DNA of 64,000 nt from Bacillus sp. FJAT-45350 (GTDB lineage Bacteria > Bacillota > Bacilli > Bacillales > NISU01): the NCBI RefSeq assembly GCF_002335805.1, contig NZ_NISU01000001.1, positions 1,868,079 to 1,932,078 on the forward strand. Direction: 5' to 3'. Position numbers and translations under genes: made by a program. The notes below the pieces were generated by a model. It was given only the letters and a program-made list of their open reading frames with translations, did no database searches and was not told the DNA's origin. Below are positions 24,735 through 31,596 of the stretch, piece after piece. Every line of letters begins with the position of its first letter. Positions within the stretch are counted from its first letter, which is position 1.

Positions 24735-25982
24735 TTAGATTAATAAATTAAATAGATTTTCATTCTTATTAATTTCGTTATAATCAAAACCTTTTTTATC
24801 TAGTCGTTCAATTAATTGATGATAATGCTCATCACACTTTAACTCAATTCCAACTAGAGCTGGTCCATTTGATTTATTATTTTTCTTAGTATATTCGAAA
24901 CGTGTAATATCGTCTTCAGGACCTAACACATCTTGGATAAACTCACGAAGCGCCCCAGCTCTTTGAGGAAACTGAATGATAAAGTAATGTTGAAGCCCCT
25001 CATAAATAAGAGAACGTTCTCTCATTTCCTGCATCCGACCAATATCATTGTTTCCACCACTTACGATGCAAACAACTGTCTTTCCTTTTATGTCGTCTTT
25101 ATAAAAATCTAAAGCAGATATTGGCATCGCACCAGCTGGCTCTGCGACAATCGCATTCTGATTATATAGCTCCAAAATTGTTGTACAAATTTTCCCTTCA
25201 GGCACTAAGATGATATCATCTACTACGCTCTGACTAATTTCAAAAGGTAATTCTCCAACTTTTTTTACTGAAGCCCCGTCAACGAACTTATCTATTTTAT
25301 CAAGAGTAACAACCTTGCCCTTTGCCATGGATTCTTTCATAGCAGGTGCTCCTTTTGGTTCTGCACCGATAATTTTTGTAGATGGACTAATACTCTTAAT
25401 ATACGTGCCAACACCAGAAATCAGTCCACCACCACCAATAGAACAAAATAGGTAGTCGATTGGTTCTTCGATATCATTCATGATCTCCATTCCAACCGTT
25501 CCTTGACCTGCTACGATTTTTTCTTGGTCAAAAGGATGAATAAAAGCCATGCTGTGTTCATTACAATAATTCATTGCTTCATTAAATGAATCGTCAAATG
25601 TATCTCCTGTTAAAATAACATCTACAAACTCTTTACCAAACAACTTTACCTGATCTACCTTTTGACGAGGTGTCGTTGTTGGCATAAATATTTTCCCTTT
25701 AATTTGTAATGTTTGACATGAATAGGCAACTCCCTGTGCATGATTGCCAGCACTCGCACAAACAACGCCATTTTCCAACTCGTCTTTCGAAAGACTACTA
25801 ATTTGATGATATGCCCCTCTTATTTTAAAGGAACGAACAACTTGAAGGTCTTCCCGTTTTAAGTACACATTGCACTGATAACGTTCGGAAAGCACTTGGT
25901 TTTTTTGTAAAGGTGTATGTACAACCACATCTTTTAATGTTTGATTTGCAATGATGATGTCTTCGATATGTATTTTAGCCAT
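24735..25982 (-). CDS. ilvA: Threonine ammonia-lyase (deaminase)
   Basis: This 415-residue PLP enzyme converts threonine to 2-oxobutanoate in isoleucine synthesis. The PLP lysine lies in REDLQVVRSFKIRGA. ASAGNHAQGVAYSC and the phosphate-binding CSIGGGGLISGVG loop are present. A single C-terminal ACT-like domain (about 330-410, LRFQ-type start HYFIIQFPQRAGALREF) gives feedback control, as in the Bacillus enzyme. The start is the ATG at 25982 (MAKIHIED), with AAAGGA upstream; the frame is open 29 codons further without a site. It is monocistronic. I looked for a T-box leader upstream and did not see one. Confidence 0.92.
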   Translation of the reverse strand: MAKIHIEDIIIANQTLKDVVVHTPLQKNQVLSERYQCNVYLKREDLQVVRSFKIRGAYHQISSLSKDELENGVVCASAGNHAQGVAYSCQTLQIKGKIFMPTTTPRQKVDQVKLFGKEFVDVILTGDTFDDSFNEAMNYCNEHSMAFIHPFDQEKIVAGQGTVGMEIMNDIEEPIDYLFCSIGGGGLISGVGTYIKSISPSTKIIGAEPKGAPAMKESMAKGKVVTLDKIDKFVDGASVKKVGELPFEISQSVVDDIILVPEGKICTTILELYNQNAIVAEPAGAMPISALDFYKDDIKGKTVVCIVSGGNNDIGRMQEMRERSLIYEGLQHYFIIQFPQRAGALREFIQDVLGPEDDITRFEYTKKNNKSNGPALVGIELKCDEHYHQLIERLDKKGFDYNEINKNENLFNLLI

Positions 25983-26167
25983 TATCTTAATCCTTTCACT
26001 CTTGTCCCTTATAGGACTACTGATATTATTGAAATATCTGATTTTTTGATCACTTTCATATCTTATCATAACGAATACTTAGATAAAAGGTATTATTCTT
26101 CCCCTACAAAATTCTATATTGTTCACAAAAAGGTTTAAAACTACTCCTATTAGAGACTCTATTACTG

Positions 26168-26196
26168 TTGCGAAAAATGAATTTGAAAACTATAAT
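26168..26196 (+). promoter_or_regulatory. Strong SigA-type promoter of the small exported protein gene
   Basis: TTGCGA (26168-26173), a 17-base spacer and a perfect TATAAT (26191-26196). Expected start of transcription is near 26203. Confidence 0.65.
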
Positions 26197-26211
26197 GAAA
26201 ATGTTGGTACT

Positions 26212-26227
26212 CATGATTGTTATCATG
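26212..26227. promoter_or_regulatory. Perfect dyad just after the transcription start
   Basis: CATGATTGTTATCATG is a perfect 6-4-6 inverted repeat lying about 10 bases downstream of the expected start. It is an operator candidate for an unknown repressor or a short 5' hairpin protecting the mRNA. Confidence 0.45.
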
Positions 26228-26271
26228 TATTACTATTTAAAGTGAATTAACAAGAGCAAGGGGGTTTGACC

Positions 26272-26463
26272 ATGTTCAAAAAGCTATCATTTTTAACACT
26301 AGTTTTAGCAATGCTAGCACCACTTTCAGCATTTGCAGCAGGTGGCGGTGGTGAAGAAGCTGCACACGCTGAGCCTTCAGGAATGTTGTATACAATTTTA
26401 GTTGTATTTTCAGTAGTAACTCTTATTGGCATGATTTTTCTTAACGTTAAAGATCATGGATAA
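26272..26463 (+). CDS. Small exported or membrane-anchored protein of unknown function
   Basis: This 63-residue protein has a signal peptide (MFKKLSFLTLVLAMLAPLSAFAA, predicted cut after AFA), a Gly/Glu/Ala/His segment (GGGGEEAAHAEPSG) and a second hydrophobic helix (LYTILVVFSVVTLIGMIFL) ending VKDHG. If the signal peptide is cleaved, about 40 residues remain as a one-helix membrane protein with its short acidic part outside. The start is ATG 26272, with AAGGGGG upstream. It is a single gene with a consensus-like promoter and a strong terminator, so high expression is probable. I do not recognise the family. Confidence 0.75.
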   Translation: MFKKLSFLTLVLAMLAPLSAFAAGGGGEEAAHAEPSGMLYTILVVFSVVTLIGMIFLNVKDHG

Positions 26464-26486
26464 GTTGGTAGTAGCTTCTACTACAT

Positions 26487-26521
26487 AAAAAATACTGAGC
26501 CACGTCGGCTCAGTATTTTTT
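26487..26521 (+). terminator. Terminator of the small exported protein gene
   Basis: AAAAAATACTGAGCC pairs with GGCTCAGTATTTTTT around a 5-base loop, a strong intrinsic terminator. Confidence 0.9.
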
Positions 26522-26542
26522 GTTTATCTCGTTCTTTGAATT

Positions 26543-26775
26543 TTACATAAGCATATTTACACTCATACCCGCCATATCCATACCCATGCGTTGGACAGCA
26601 AAATAGGTTTGTTGCATTAGTTGTGTTTTTTGTAAATCCATTACTGAACGAGCAATATCTGCATCCCTCATTCGAGATTCTGCAGCTTGCTGATTATCAC
26701 TAGCAACCTGACTTACTCTTGTAGCAAGTGAAAGAGTTCTTCATTATAAACTTTTTCTTGTTGTTGACTGCACAT
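26543..26775 (-). pseudogene. Frameshifted flagellin-like C-terminal remnant
   Basis: On the minus strand an ATG at 26775 with GGAGGGAGAGGG-like upstream sequence opens a frame (MCSQQQEKVYNEELFHLL) that stops after 20 codons. In the next frame the sequence continues LATRVSQVASDNQQAAESRM, then RDADIARSVMDLQKTQLMQQ, and ends after MDMAGMSVNMLM. The AAESRMRDADIA segment followed by a Gln-rich helix is the signature of the flagellin C-terminal domain. It is read as a decayed hag paralogue or flagellin-derived small gene broken by one frameshift. A sequencing error restoring an intact gene of about 75 codons cannot be excluded. Confidence 0.55.
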
Positions 26776-26952
26776 TATTCCCTCTCCCTTCCTTTAGATA
26801 AATGGAAAAACTTCAATTAATAATCTGAAAATTCATCAATGGTAAAAACCATGTTATTATTATTCACGCACATGTTATTTCGACAAATACTTCGAAAAAA
26901 CCTTTGTGGTTTATTTTTCATATGTAGATTTTTTATGACAGGAGTTCACTTT

Positions 26953-27582
26953 ATGACGTGGGACATTTTAAACATCATCGGAACAATTGCTTTTGCCCTC
27001 AGTGGCGTCATAGTTGCAATGGAGGAAGATTATGATTTAATGGGTGTATACATTTTAGGGTTGGTTACCGCTTTTGGAGGGGGAGCAATTCGAAATTTAT
27101 TAATAGGAGTACCCGTCTCAGCATTGTGGGATCAAGGAAATCTGTTTGTGATAGCGGTTATAGTTATGACAATTGCATTTATACTACCATCATTATGGGT
27201 ACATCATTGGTTAAAATGGGGACTTTTCTTTGATGCACTTGGCCTAGCAGCCTTTGCTATTCAAGGTGCTTTGTATGCAACTGACATGAATCATCCTCTT
27301 AGTGCCATTATTGTAGCTGCTGCTTTAACAGGTACAGGTGGTGGAATGATTCGAGATGTACTAGCAGGAAGGAAACCGCTCTTTCTTCAAAAAGAAATTT
27401 ATATTGCATGGGCGATGCTAGCAGGTCTTGTCATTGGGCTCGGCTTTGTAACTTCAGCACTCGGAATCACCATTCTTTTTGTTAGTATTGTTGCTTTACG
27501 AATGCTTTCCGTTTTCCTCAATTGGCGCTTACCACATCGTAAGTTGAAATATAATACTGATACAACTAATAGTTTTGATTAG
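26953..27582 (+). CDS. TRIC-type cation channel (UPF0126) family protein
   Basis: This 209-residue membrane protein has seven hydrophobic segments arranged as two repeats. Each contains the Gly-rich motif of the family: TAFGGGAIRNLLIG (about residue 45) and TGTGGGMIRDVLAG (about residue 130). These match bacterial TRIC/UPF0126 proteins such as B. subtilis YvgT. By family they form trimeric channels for monovalent cations. The start is ATG 26953, with ACAGGAG 8 bases upstream; the frame is open for 38 codons further with no site. It is a single gene ended by a palindromic hairpin. Confidence 0.85.
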   Translation: MTWDILNIIGTIAFALSGVIVAMEEDYDLMGVYILGLVTAFGGGAIRNLLIGVPVSALWDQGNLFVIAVIVMTIAFILPSLWVHHWLKWGLFFDALGLAAFAIQGALYATDMNHPLSAIIVAAALTGTGGGMIRDVLAGRKPLFLQKEIYIAWAMLAGLVIGLGFVTSALGITILFVSIVALRMLSVFLNWRLPHRKLKYNTDTTNSFD

Positions 27583-27606
27583 ACCAAACAGTAAAAATAC
27601 AAAAAG

Positions 27607-27648
27607 AAGCCGGGACAAAAGGTACCTTTTGTCCTTTTGTCCCAGCCT
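27607..27648. terminator. Bidirectional long-stem hairpin
   Basis: AAGCCGGGACAAAAGG pairs with CCTTTTGTCCCAGCCT, and a perfect 22-base palindrome (27613-27634) offers an alternative fold. It lies between the convergent TRIC gene and sulfurtransferase gene. Confidence 0.7.
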
Positions 27649-27684
27649 CTAAAATATCTATTTATTAGGAGCCTGGAACATTCC

Positions 27685-28527
27685 TCACTTTACTTGAGGG
27701 ATGTTTTCTATGTTTTCAGGATATGTAATCCAGTCGCTCCAACTACCTAGATATAATTTTACATTAGAAAAACCTGACTCCATCAAAGCAACAATGTTTG
27801 GACATGCAGTTACACCTGAACCACAATAAACGATAATTTCCCTATCATCTGTAAGTTCAGTAAACCTCTCCTTTAATTCACTATTTGATTTCCAATAGCC
27901 ATTTTCCTGAAGATTATCTTTCCAATAACAATGTGCCGCTCCAGGAATATGACCTGCTACCTTGTCTACAGTCTCTTCTATTCCCTTATAGCGCTTTTCC
28001 TCTCTTGAATCCAAGAGCTGAATTCCTTCATTCCCGATGATTTTTTCCTTAATCTCATTAGCAACTGTAAGCATTTGTTCCTGGACATTAACATTGAATC
28101 TCCTTTTGTCCACATGAGGTATCTCGTTTGTGACCGGAAGACCTTTATTCTTCCAATGCTGTAAGCCCCCATTTAATATATATACCTTTTCATGACCTAA
28201 GTAGCGTAATAACCACCAAAATCTAGAGGCAAATGCTCCTGCTTGATTATCATAGGCAACAACTGTTACTGATTCATCAATACCAGCTGCTGATAGCTTT
28301 TCACTCAAGTCTCCTAAATCAGGTAATGGGTGCCTTCCCCCATGCTTTCTCACCTTACCAGATAAGTCGGTTTCTAAATCAAAATAAAAGGCATTAGGCA
28401 AATGCTCCTTCATATAGTGCTCGAATCCCGCAAGAGGACTTCCTAATTTAAAATTACAATCAATGACCCTAACATCCTCTTGATTCAAATGCTCGTCTAA
28501 CCAATCCATCTCTACTAATATTCCCAT
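27685..28527 (-). CDS. Sulfurtransferase (two-rhodanese type)
   Basis: This 280-residue protein has two rhodanese domains. The N-terminal one is inactive-type (VRVIDCNFKLG, GIDESVTVVAYDNQAGAFASRFWWLL). The C-terminal one carries the catalytic loop VYCGSGVTACPN near residue 235, whose CGSGVTA sequence matches the thiosulfate/3-mercaptopyruvate sulfurtransferase group. By family it moves sulfane sulfur to an acceptor such as cyanide or thiols. The ribosome site is GGGGTGA. It is a single gene between a terminator and the racA region. The donor substrate cannot be decided from the sequence. Confidence 0.9.
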   Translation of the reverse strand: MGILVEMDWLDEHLNQEDVRVIDCNFKLGSPLAGFEHYMKEHLPNAFYFDLETDLSGKVRKHGGRHPLPDLGDLSEKLSAAGIDESVTVVAYDNQAGAFASRFWWLLRYLGHEKVYILNGGLQHWKNKGLPVTNEIPHVDKRRFNVNVQEQMLTVANEIKEKIIGNEGIQLLDSREEKRYKGIEETVDKVAGHIPGAAHCYWKDNLQENGYWKSNSELKERFTELTDDREIIVYCGSGVTACPNIVALMESGFSNVKLYLGSWSDWITYPENIENIPQVK

Positions 28528-28711
28528 ATAATCACCCCAGTTTAGTTGCTAATAAAATTAAAATGACACCCGTACTTATTTATATATATCTGTGCAAAGT
28601 AGGGAAAAATCACGTTCGAAGGTTCCATTGGAATAACTTCGAATAGTTAGAATTTTCTTCATTTTATCATTTCAAATCAAATTCTGCTAGGTGTGATTTA
28701 ATAAGTTGCTA

Positions 28712-29257
28712 TTATCTCGGGCTTATTAATGAAAAAATATGCAAAAGAGAACGTTTTTTTACCTTTTTATCAATCATCGGCATTGTTTCTTCAATATCCA
28801 GTTGGCTACTTTCTAAAGAATTTTCAATAGAAGTTACTCTTTCATCAATACTCTTAAGCATGTTCATCATTTGCTCAATCTCATCACGATGACGTAATAT
28901 TTGATAGCCTACTACTTCGTCAGCTTTCAACTCTAACCTTTCCTCTAAACGCTCTATCTTTTCCATCATATTCTTAATTTGCTTTTCATATTGGAAGGTC
29001 GATACTCTTTCTTCTCTCTTTACTTCAATTGCTTCATTAGTAGATGAATTCCCAAGCTGTACTTCTCTCATTCTTTTGCCTTCGTTTAGTTGAGTCTTAA
29101 TATCTCTTAGGATTTCTACCTGTTCCTTACTGAAAGTATAATGCCCGCTTTCATTTAATTCACATTCAACATTGAAATGTTTAACCCATCTTTGCACCGT
29201 TGTTGGATTTACCCCTAATAGCTCCGAGACGTCCTTCGTTTTTAATACAGATTCCAT
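28712..29257 (-). CDS. racA: Chromosome-anchoring protein RacA
   Basis: This 181-residue protein has an N-terminal MerR-like winged helix (TKDVSELLGVNPTTVQRWVKHF, then GHYTFSKEQVEIL), a coiled coil (about 90-150) and a basic C-terminus (KKVKKRSLLHIF). Order, length and helix sequence match RacA, which during spore formation binds DNA around the origin and tethers it to the cell pole through DivIVA. The start is ATG 29257 (MESVLK), with GGAGGGG upstream. It is monocistronic and divergent from the small spore-type gene. Confidence 0.88.
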   Translation of the reverse strand: MESVLKTKDVSELLGVNPTTVQRWVKHFNVECELNESGHYTFSKEQVEILRDIKTQLNEGKRMREVQLGNSSTNEAIEVKREERVSTFQYEKQIKNMMEKIERLEERLELKADEVVGYQILRHRDEIEQMMNMLKSIDERVTSIENSLESSQLDIEETMPMIDKKVKKRSLLHIFSLISPR

Positions 29258-29412
29258 GTAAATCCCCTCCAAATAAATTTAGATAAGAACTAATTCTTAC
29301 TTTTTCTTTTTTTTCCTACGTTACTGACAAAACTAGAAGTGATTCGTCAAAGAAAGTGTCAATCTCCTAAAAACAGGTTAATTGAGGAATTATTTGTAAC
29401 CAATACTCGAAT

Positions 29413-29442
29413 TGAATCGATTGTCGAATTCAGCAAATACTA
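29413..29442 (+). promoter_or_regulatory. Forespore (SigG/SigF-like) promoter candidate
   Basis: TGAATC (29413-29418), 17 bases, AATACTA (29436-29442). This differs by one base in each box from the SigG consensus TGAATA and CATACTA, and sits 45 bases before the 39-residue gene. Confidence 0.5.
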
Positions 29443-29486
29443 TCTCTGAAGTGTTTGATTACCTATCTATATTGGAGGGATTCATA

Positions 29487-29606
29487 ATGGCAAAAAATCG
29501 AAATGCAAAAAAACCGAAACAAGAGGCACCAAAAAGTCAGCAACGAGCAAATGCACCAGGCTATGGTGATAAAAAATTAGAAGGACCAAACAGTCCGGCT
29601 GAATAA
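29487..29606 (+). CDS. Small basic spore-type protein, 39 residues
   Basis: The protein begins MAKNRNAKKPKQEAPKSQQR and ends APGYGDKKLEGPNSPAE. It is a low-complexity, hydrophilic peptide rich in Lys, Asn, Pro, Gln and Ala without hydrophobic segments. ATG 29487 has GGAGGG 7 bases upstream; the longer frame has no site. The composition and the forespore-type promoter suggest a minor small acid-soluble-type spore protein, but it matches none of the Ssp families I know by sequence. It lies between racA and yppC. Confidence 0.7.
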   Translation: MAKNRNAKKPKQEAPKSQQRANAPGYGDKKLEGPNSPAE

Positions 29607-29620
29607 AGCTCTAAATTTTT

Positions 29621-29661
29621 TTTAGGCCAATGCTAAGAAGCTCTCTCTCTCTTGGCATTGG
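29621..29661. terminator. Bidirectional terminator
   Basis: GGCCAATGCTAAGAAG pairs imperfectly with CTTGGCATTGGCTC. It lies between the small spore-type gene and the end of yppC. Confidence 0.7.
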
Positions 29662-29672
29662 CTCATTATTTT

Positions 29673-30665
29673 CTATATCTTCTCTTCATCAAACAATTTT
29701 TTCGGTAGTAAAAATTCCTCAATTCTCATCGACACATACAATTCCTTTTGTTTAAGTAATACATTAGTTGTCATCTCATAATCTTTTGTTTCTTTAATCG
29801 GGGTAAAGTAATCGTTCACTACATGTTCATCCACTTTTTCTGACCAATCTTCAAGTTGATGTCGTTCATGATGGATACTAGGAAATATCATACGTAGTAT
29901 GGGACTTGTTTTTTTTGTTGACCATTTTACATACTTTTCATAATCTCGTCTTGAGCCTGTATGTGTAACCTTCGACAAAAATTGATGAAACTGTCCACTC
30001 TCTTTTGAATGAAATAATAGCCACGCTAACCTCTTTCCAAGGTCTATTCGTTTCTTTATTTTTATAAAATCTTCCACATAAAAACCATATAATTTTCCAG
30101 CCAGTGTAGGGAAAATAACATTGCTAAGGTGCATTTGCTCCTGGATATTATAAGGAACAGAGTGAAAAACCTTTTGATAGTGATGATGTTCAATGACTGG
30201 TTTTTGAATTAAGTTTTGTTCATTAATAATTAGTGCCGTACGGAGCCGCTCAAGCCCTTGAAACTTCCAGAAATTCTCCCACTCTTTCACCATAAATTGA
30301 GAAACATGAAACTCCTTTAATAAATGAAAAAAAGGAACATTGTATTTTTTGGATGCTTCATAAATTAGTAACTGAGGAAAGGCATCTGAAAAAATGAGCC
30401 AATTAGCACGTTCATACGTCATAAATAATTCGTTTCTAAAATTTCTTGGTATCATTCTTCTGAACCAATTACTTTCTAAATCTGTCATACTCCAACCAGC
30501 ATTTCTCGATACAAAACTTGCTAATAAGGCCCACTGGATTTCATTATGTCGTTTAAAAAAGCTCTGATAAAATACGGTACGTGAAATGTTATCGATATTT
30601 CCTCTTCTAACGATCCTGCTAATATAATTTATTAATTTTTTTTCACTTGGACAAGTACCCAACAT
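29673..30665 (-). CDS. yppC: DUF2515 family protein YppC
   Basis: This 330-residue soluble protein begins MLGTCPSEKKLINYISRIVRR and has repeated aromatic and basic helices (NAGWSMTDLESNW, RANWLIFSDAFPQLLIYEAS, QEQMHLSNVIFPTLAGKLYG). Position divergent from recU, as in B. subtilis, and overall length identify it as YppC (DUF2515). Its function is unknown and no catalytic motif is visible. The start is ATG 30665, with GGAGG 5 bases upstream; a GTG four codons earlier overlaps that site. Confidence 0.8.
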   Translation of the reverse strand: MLGTCPSEKKLINYISRIVRRGNIDNISRTVFYQSFFKRHNEIQWALLASFVSRNAGWSMTDLESNWFRRMIPRNFRNELFMTYERANWLIFSDAFPQLLIYEASKKYNVPFFHLLKEFHVSQFMVKEWENFWKFQGLERLRTALIINEQNLIQKPVIEHHHYQKVFHSVPYNIQEQMHLSNVIFPTLAGKLYGFYVEDFIKIKKRIDLGKRLAWLLFHSKESGQFHQFLSKVTHTGSRRDYEKYVKWSTKKTSPILRMIFPSIHHERHQLEDWSEKVDEHVVNDYFTPIKETKDYEMTTNVLLKQKELYVSMRIEEFLLPKKLFDEEKI

Positions 30666-30847
30666 ATTCACCTCCACCTGTGCATAGAGTTTATGGTCGT
30701 ATGTATGTGTATACTATATTTTGTAAGTTCCTTTACATAATGTTTCATAAAGCTGATATTGTAAATTCCCCGATTGATATGATATGATCTAGTGATGAGA
30801 TTTTCTCTCATTCAAGTTTAGTTGTTATACAAAAGGACGGTGATGAT

Positions 30848-31447
30848 GTGCCAGTTCGGTATCCAAACGGAAAAAAGTTTGTCCCAAAAAGTACGACAAA
30901 TAAAAAGAAACCAACAAAACCGTTGAGTTATAGTAATCGTGGAATGTCACTTGAAGAAAGTATTAATGAATCTAATGAATTTTATTTAAGTCGTGGAATG
31001 GCAGTTATTCATAAAAAGCCAACTCCCGTACAAATTGTTCAAGTAAATTATCCAAAACGTAGTGCAGCTGTAATTAAAGAAGCTTATTTTAAACAGCCGT
31101 CAACAACAGATTACAATGGAGTTTACAAAGGAAAACACATCGATTTTGAGGCGAAGGAATCTAGAAATAAAACATCGTTTCCATTAAAAAACTTCCATGA
31201 CCATCAAGTGGAACATATGAAAAATGTACTACAACATGATGGCATATGTTTTGTCCTACTTAGCTTTTCAAATAATCAAGAAGTCTATCTATTAGACGCT
31301 TCACATATCATTGACTGTTATGAAAGACAACATATTGACCGAAAATCAATCCCAAGGTCTATCATTGAAGATTGTGGGTATCTCGTAGAAACTGGCTTCC
31401 ACCCACGCATTGATTATTTAAAAATAGTAGACCAAGTATATTTTTAA
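30848..31447 (+). CDS. recU: Holliday junction resolvase RecU
   Basis: This 199-residue resolvase has a basic N-terminal tail ([18 protein letters not shown]), [29 protein letters not shown] and [20 protein letters not shown]. The metal-binding core [19 protein letters not shown] has the Asp, Glu and Lys of the nuclease fold. The start is GTG 30848, with AAAGGACGGTG upstream. RecU cuts Holliday junctions and modulates RecA. As in B. subtilis it sits just upstream of ponA on the same strand, and the two are probably co-transcribed. Confidence 0.95.
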   Translation: MPVRYPNGKKFVPKSTTNKKKPTKPLSYSNRGMSLEESINESNEFYLSRGMAVIHKKPTPVQIVQVNYPKRSAAVIKEAYFKQPSTTDYNGVYKGKHIDFEAKESRNKTSFPLKNFHDHQVEHMKNVLQHDGICFVLLSFSNNQEVYLLDASHIIDCYERQHIDRKSIPRSIIEDCGYLVETGFHPRIDYLKIVDQVYF

Positions 31448-31596
31448 CATTAAATTACATTCTATACATCTTTCTATCGATACTTTTTATCATGCTCTAT
31501 AAGTGTGAGTTTCTATTCTGATATTCCTTAAGGATGATAGACATTTCTCTACACCTTATATCGAACTCCTCTTACATTAGAAAGGAAGAAAACAAA

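Noticed and set aside
25983-26167. T-box or other leader for ilvA
   Set aside because: No conserved T-box elements or terminator/antiterminator pair could be found on the minus strand.
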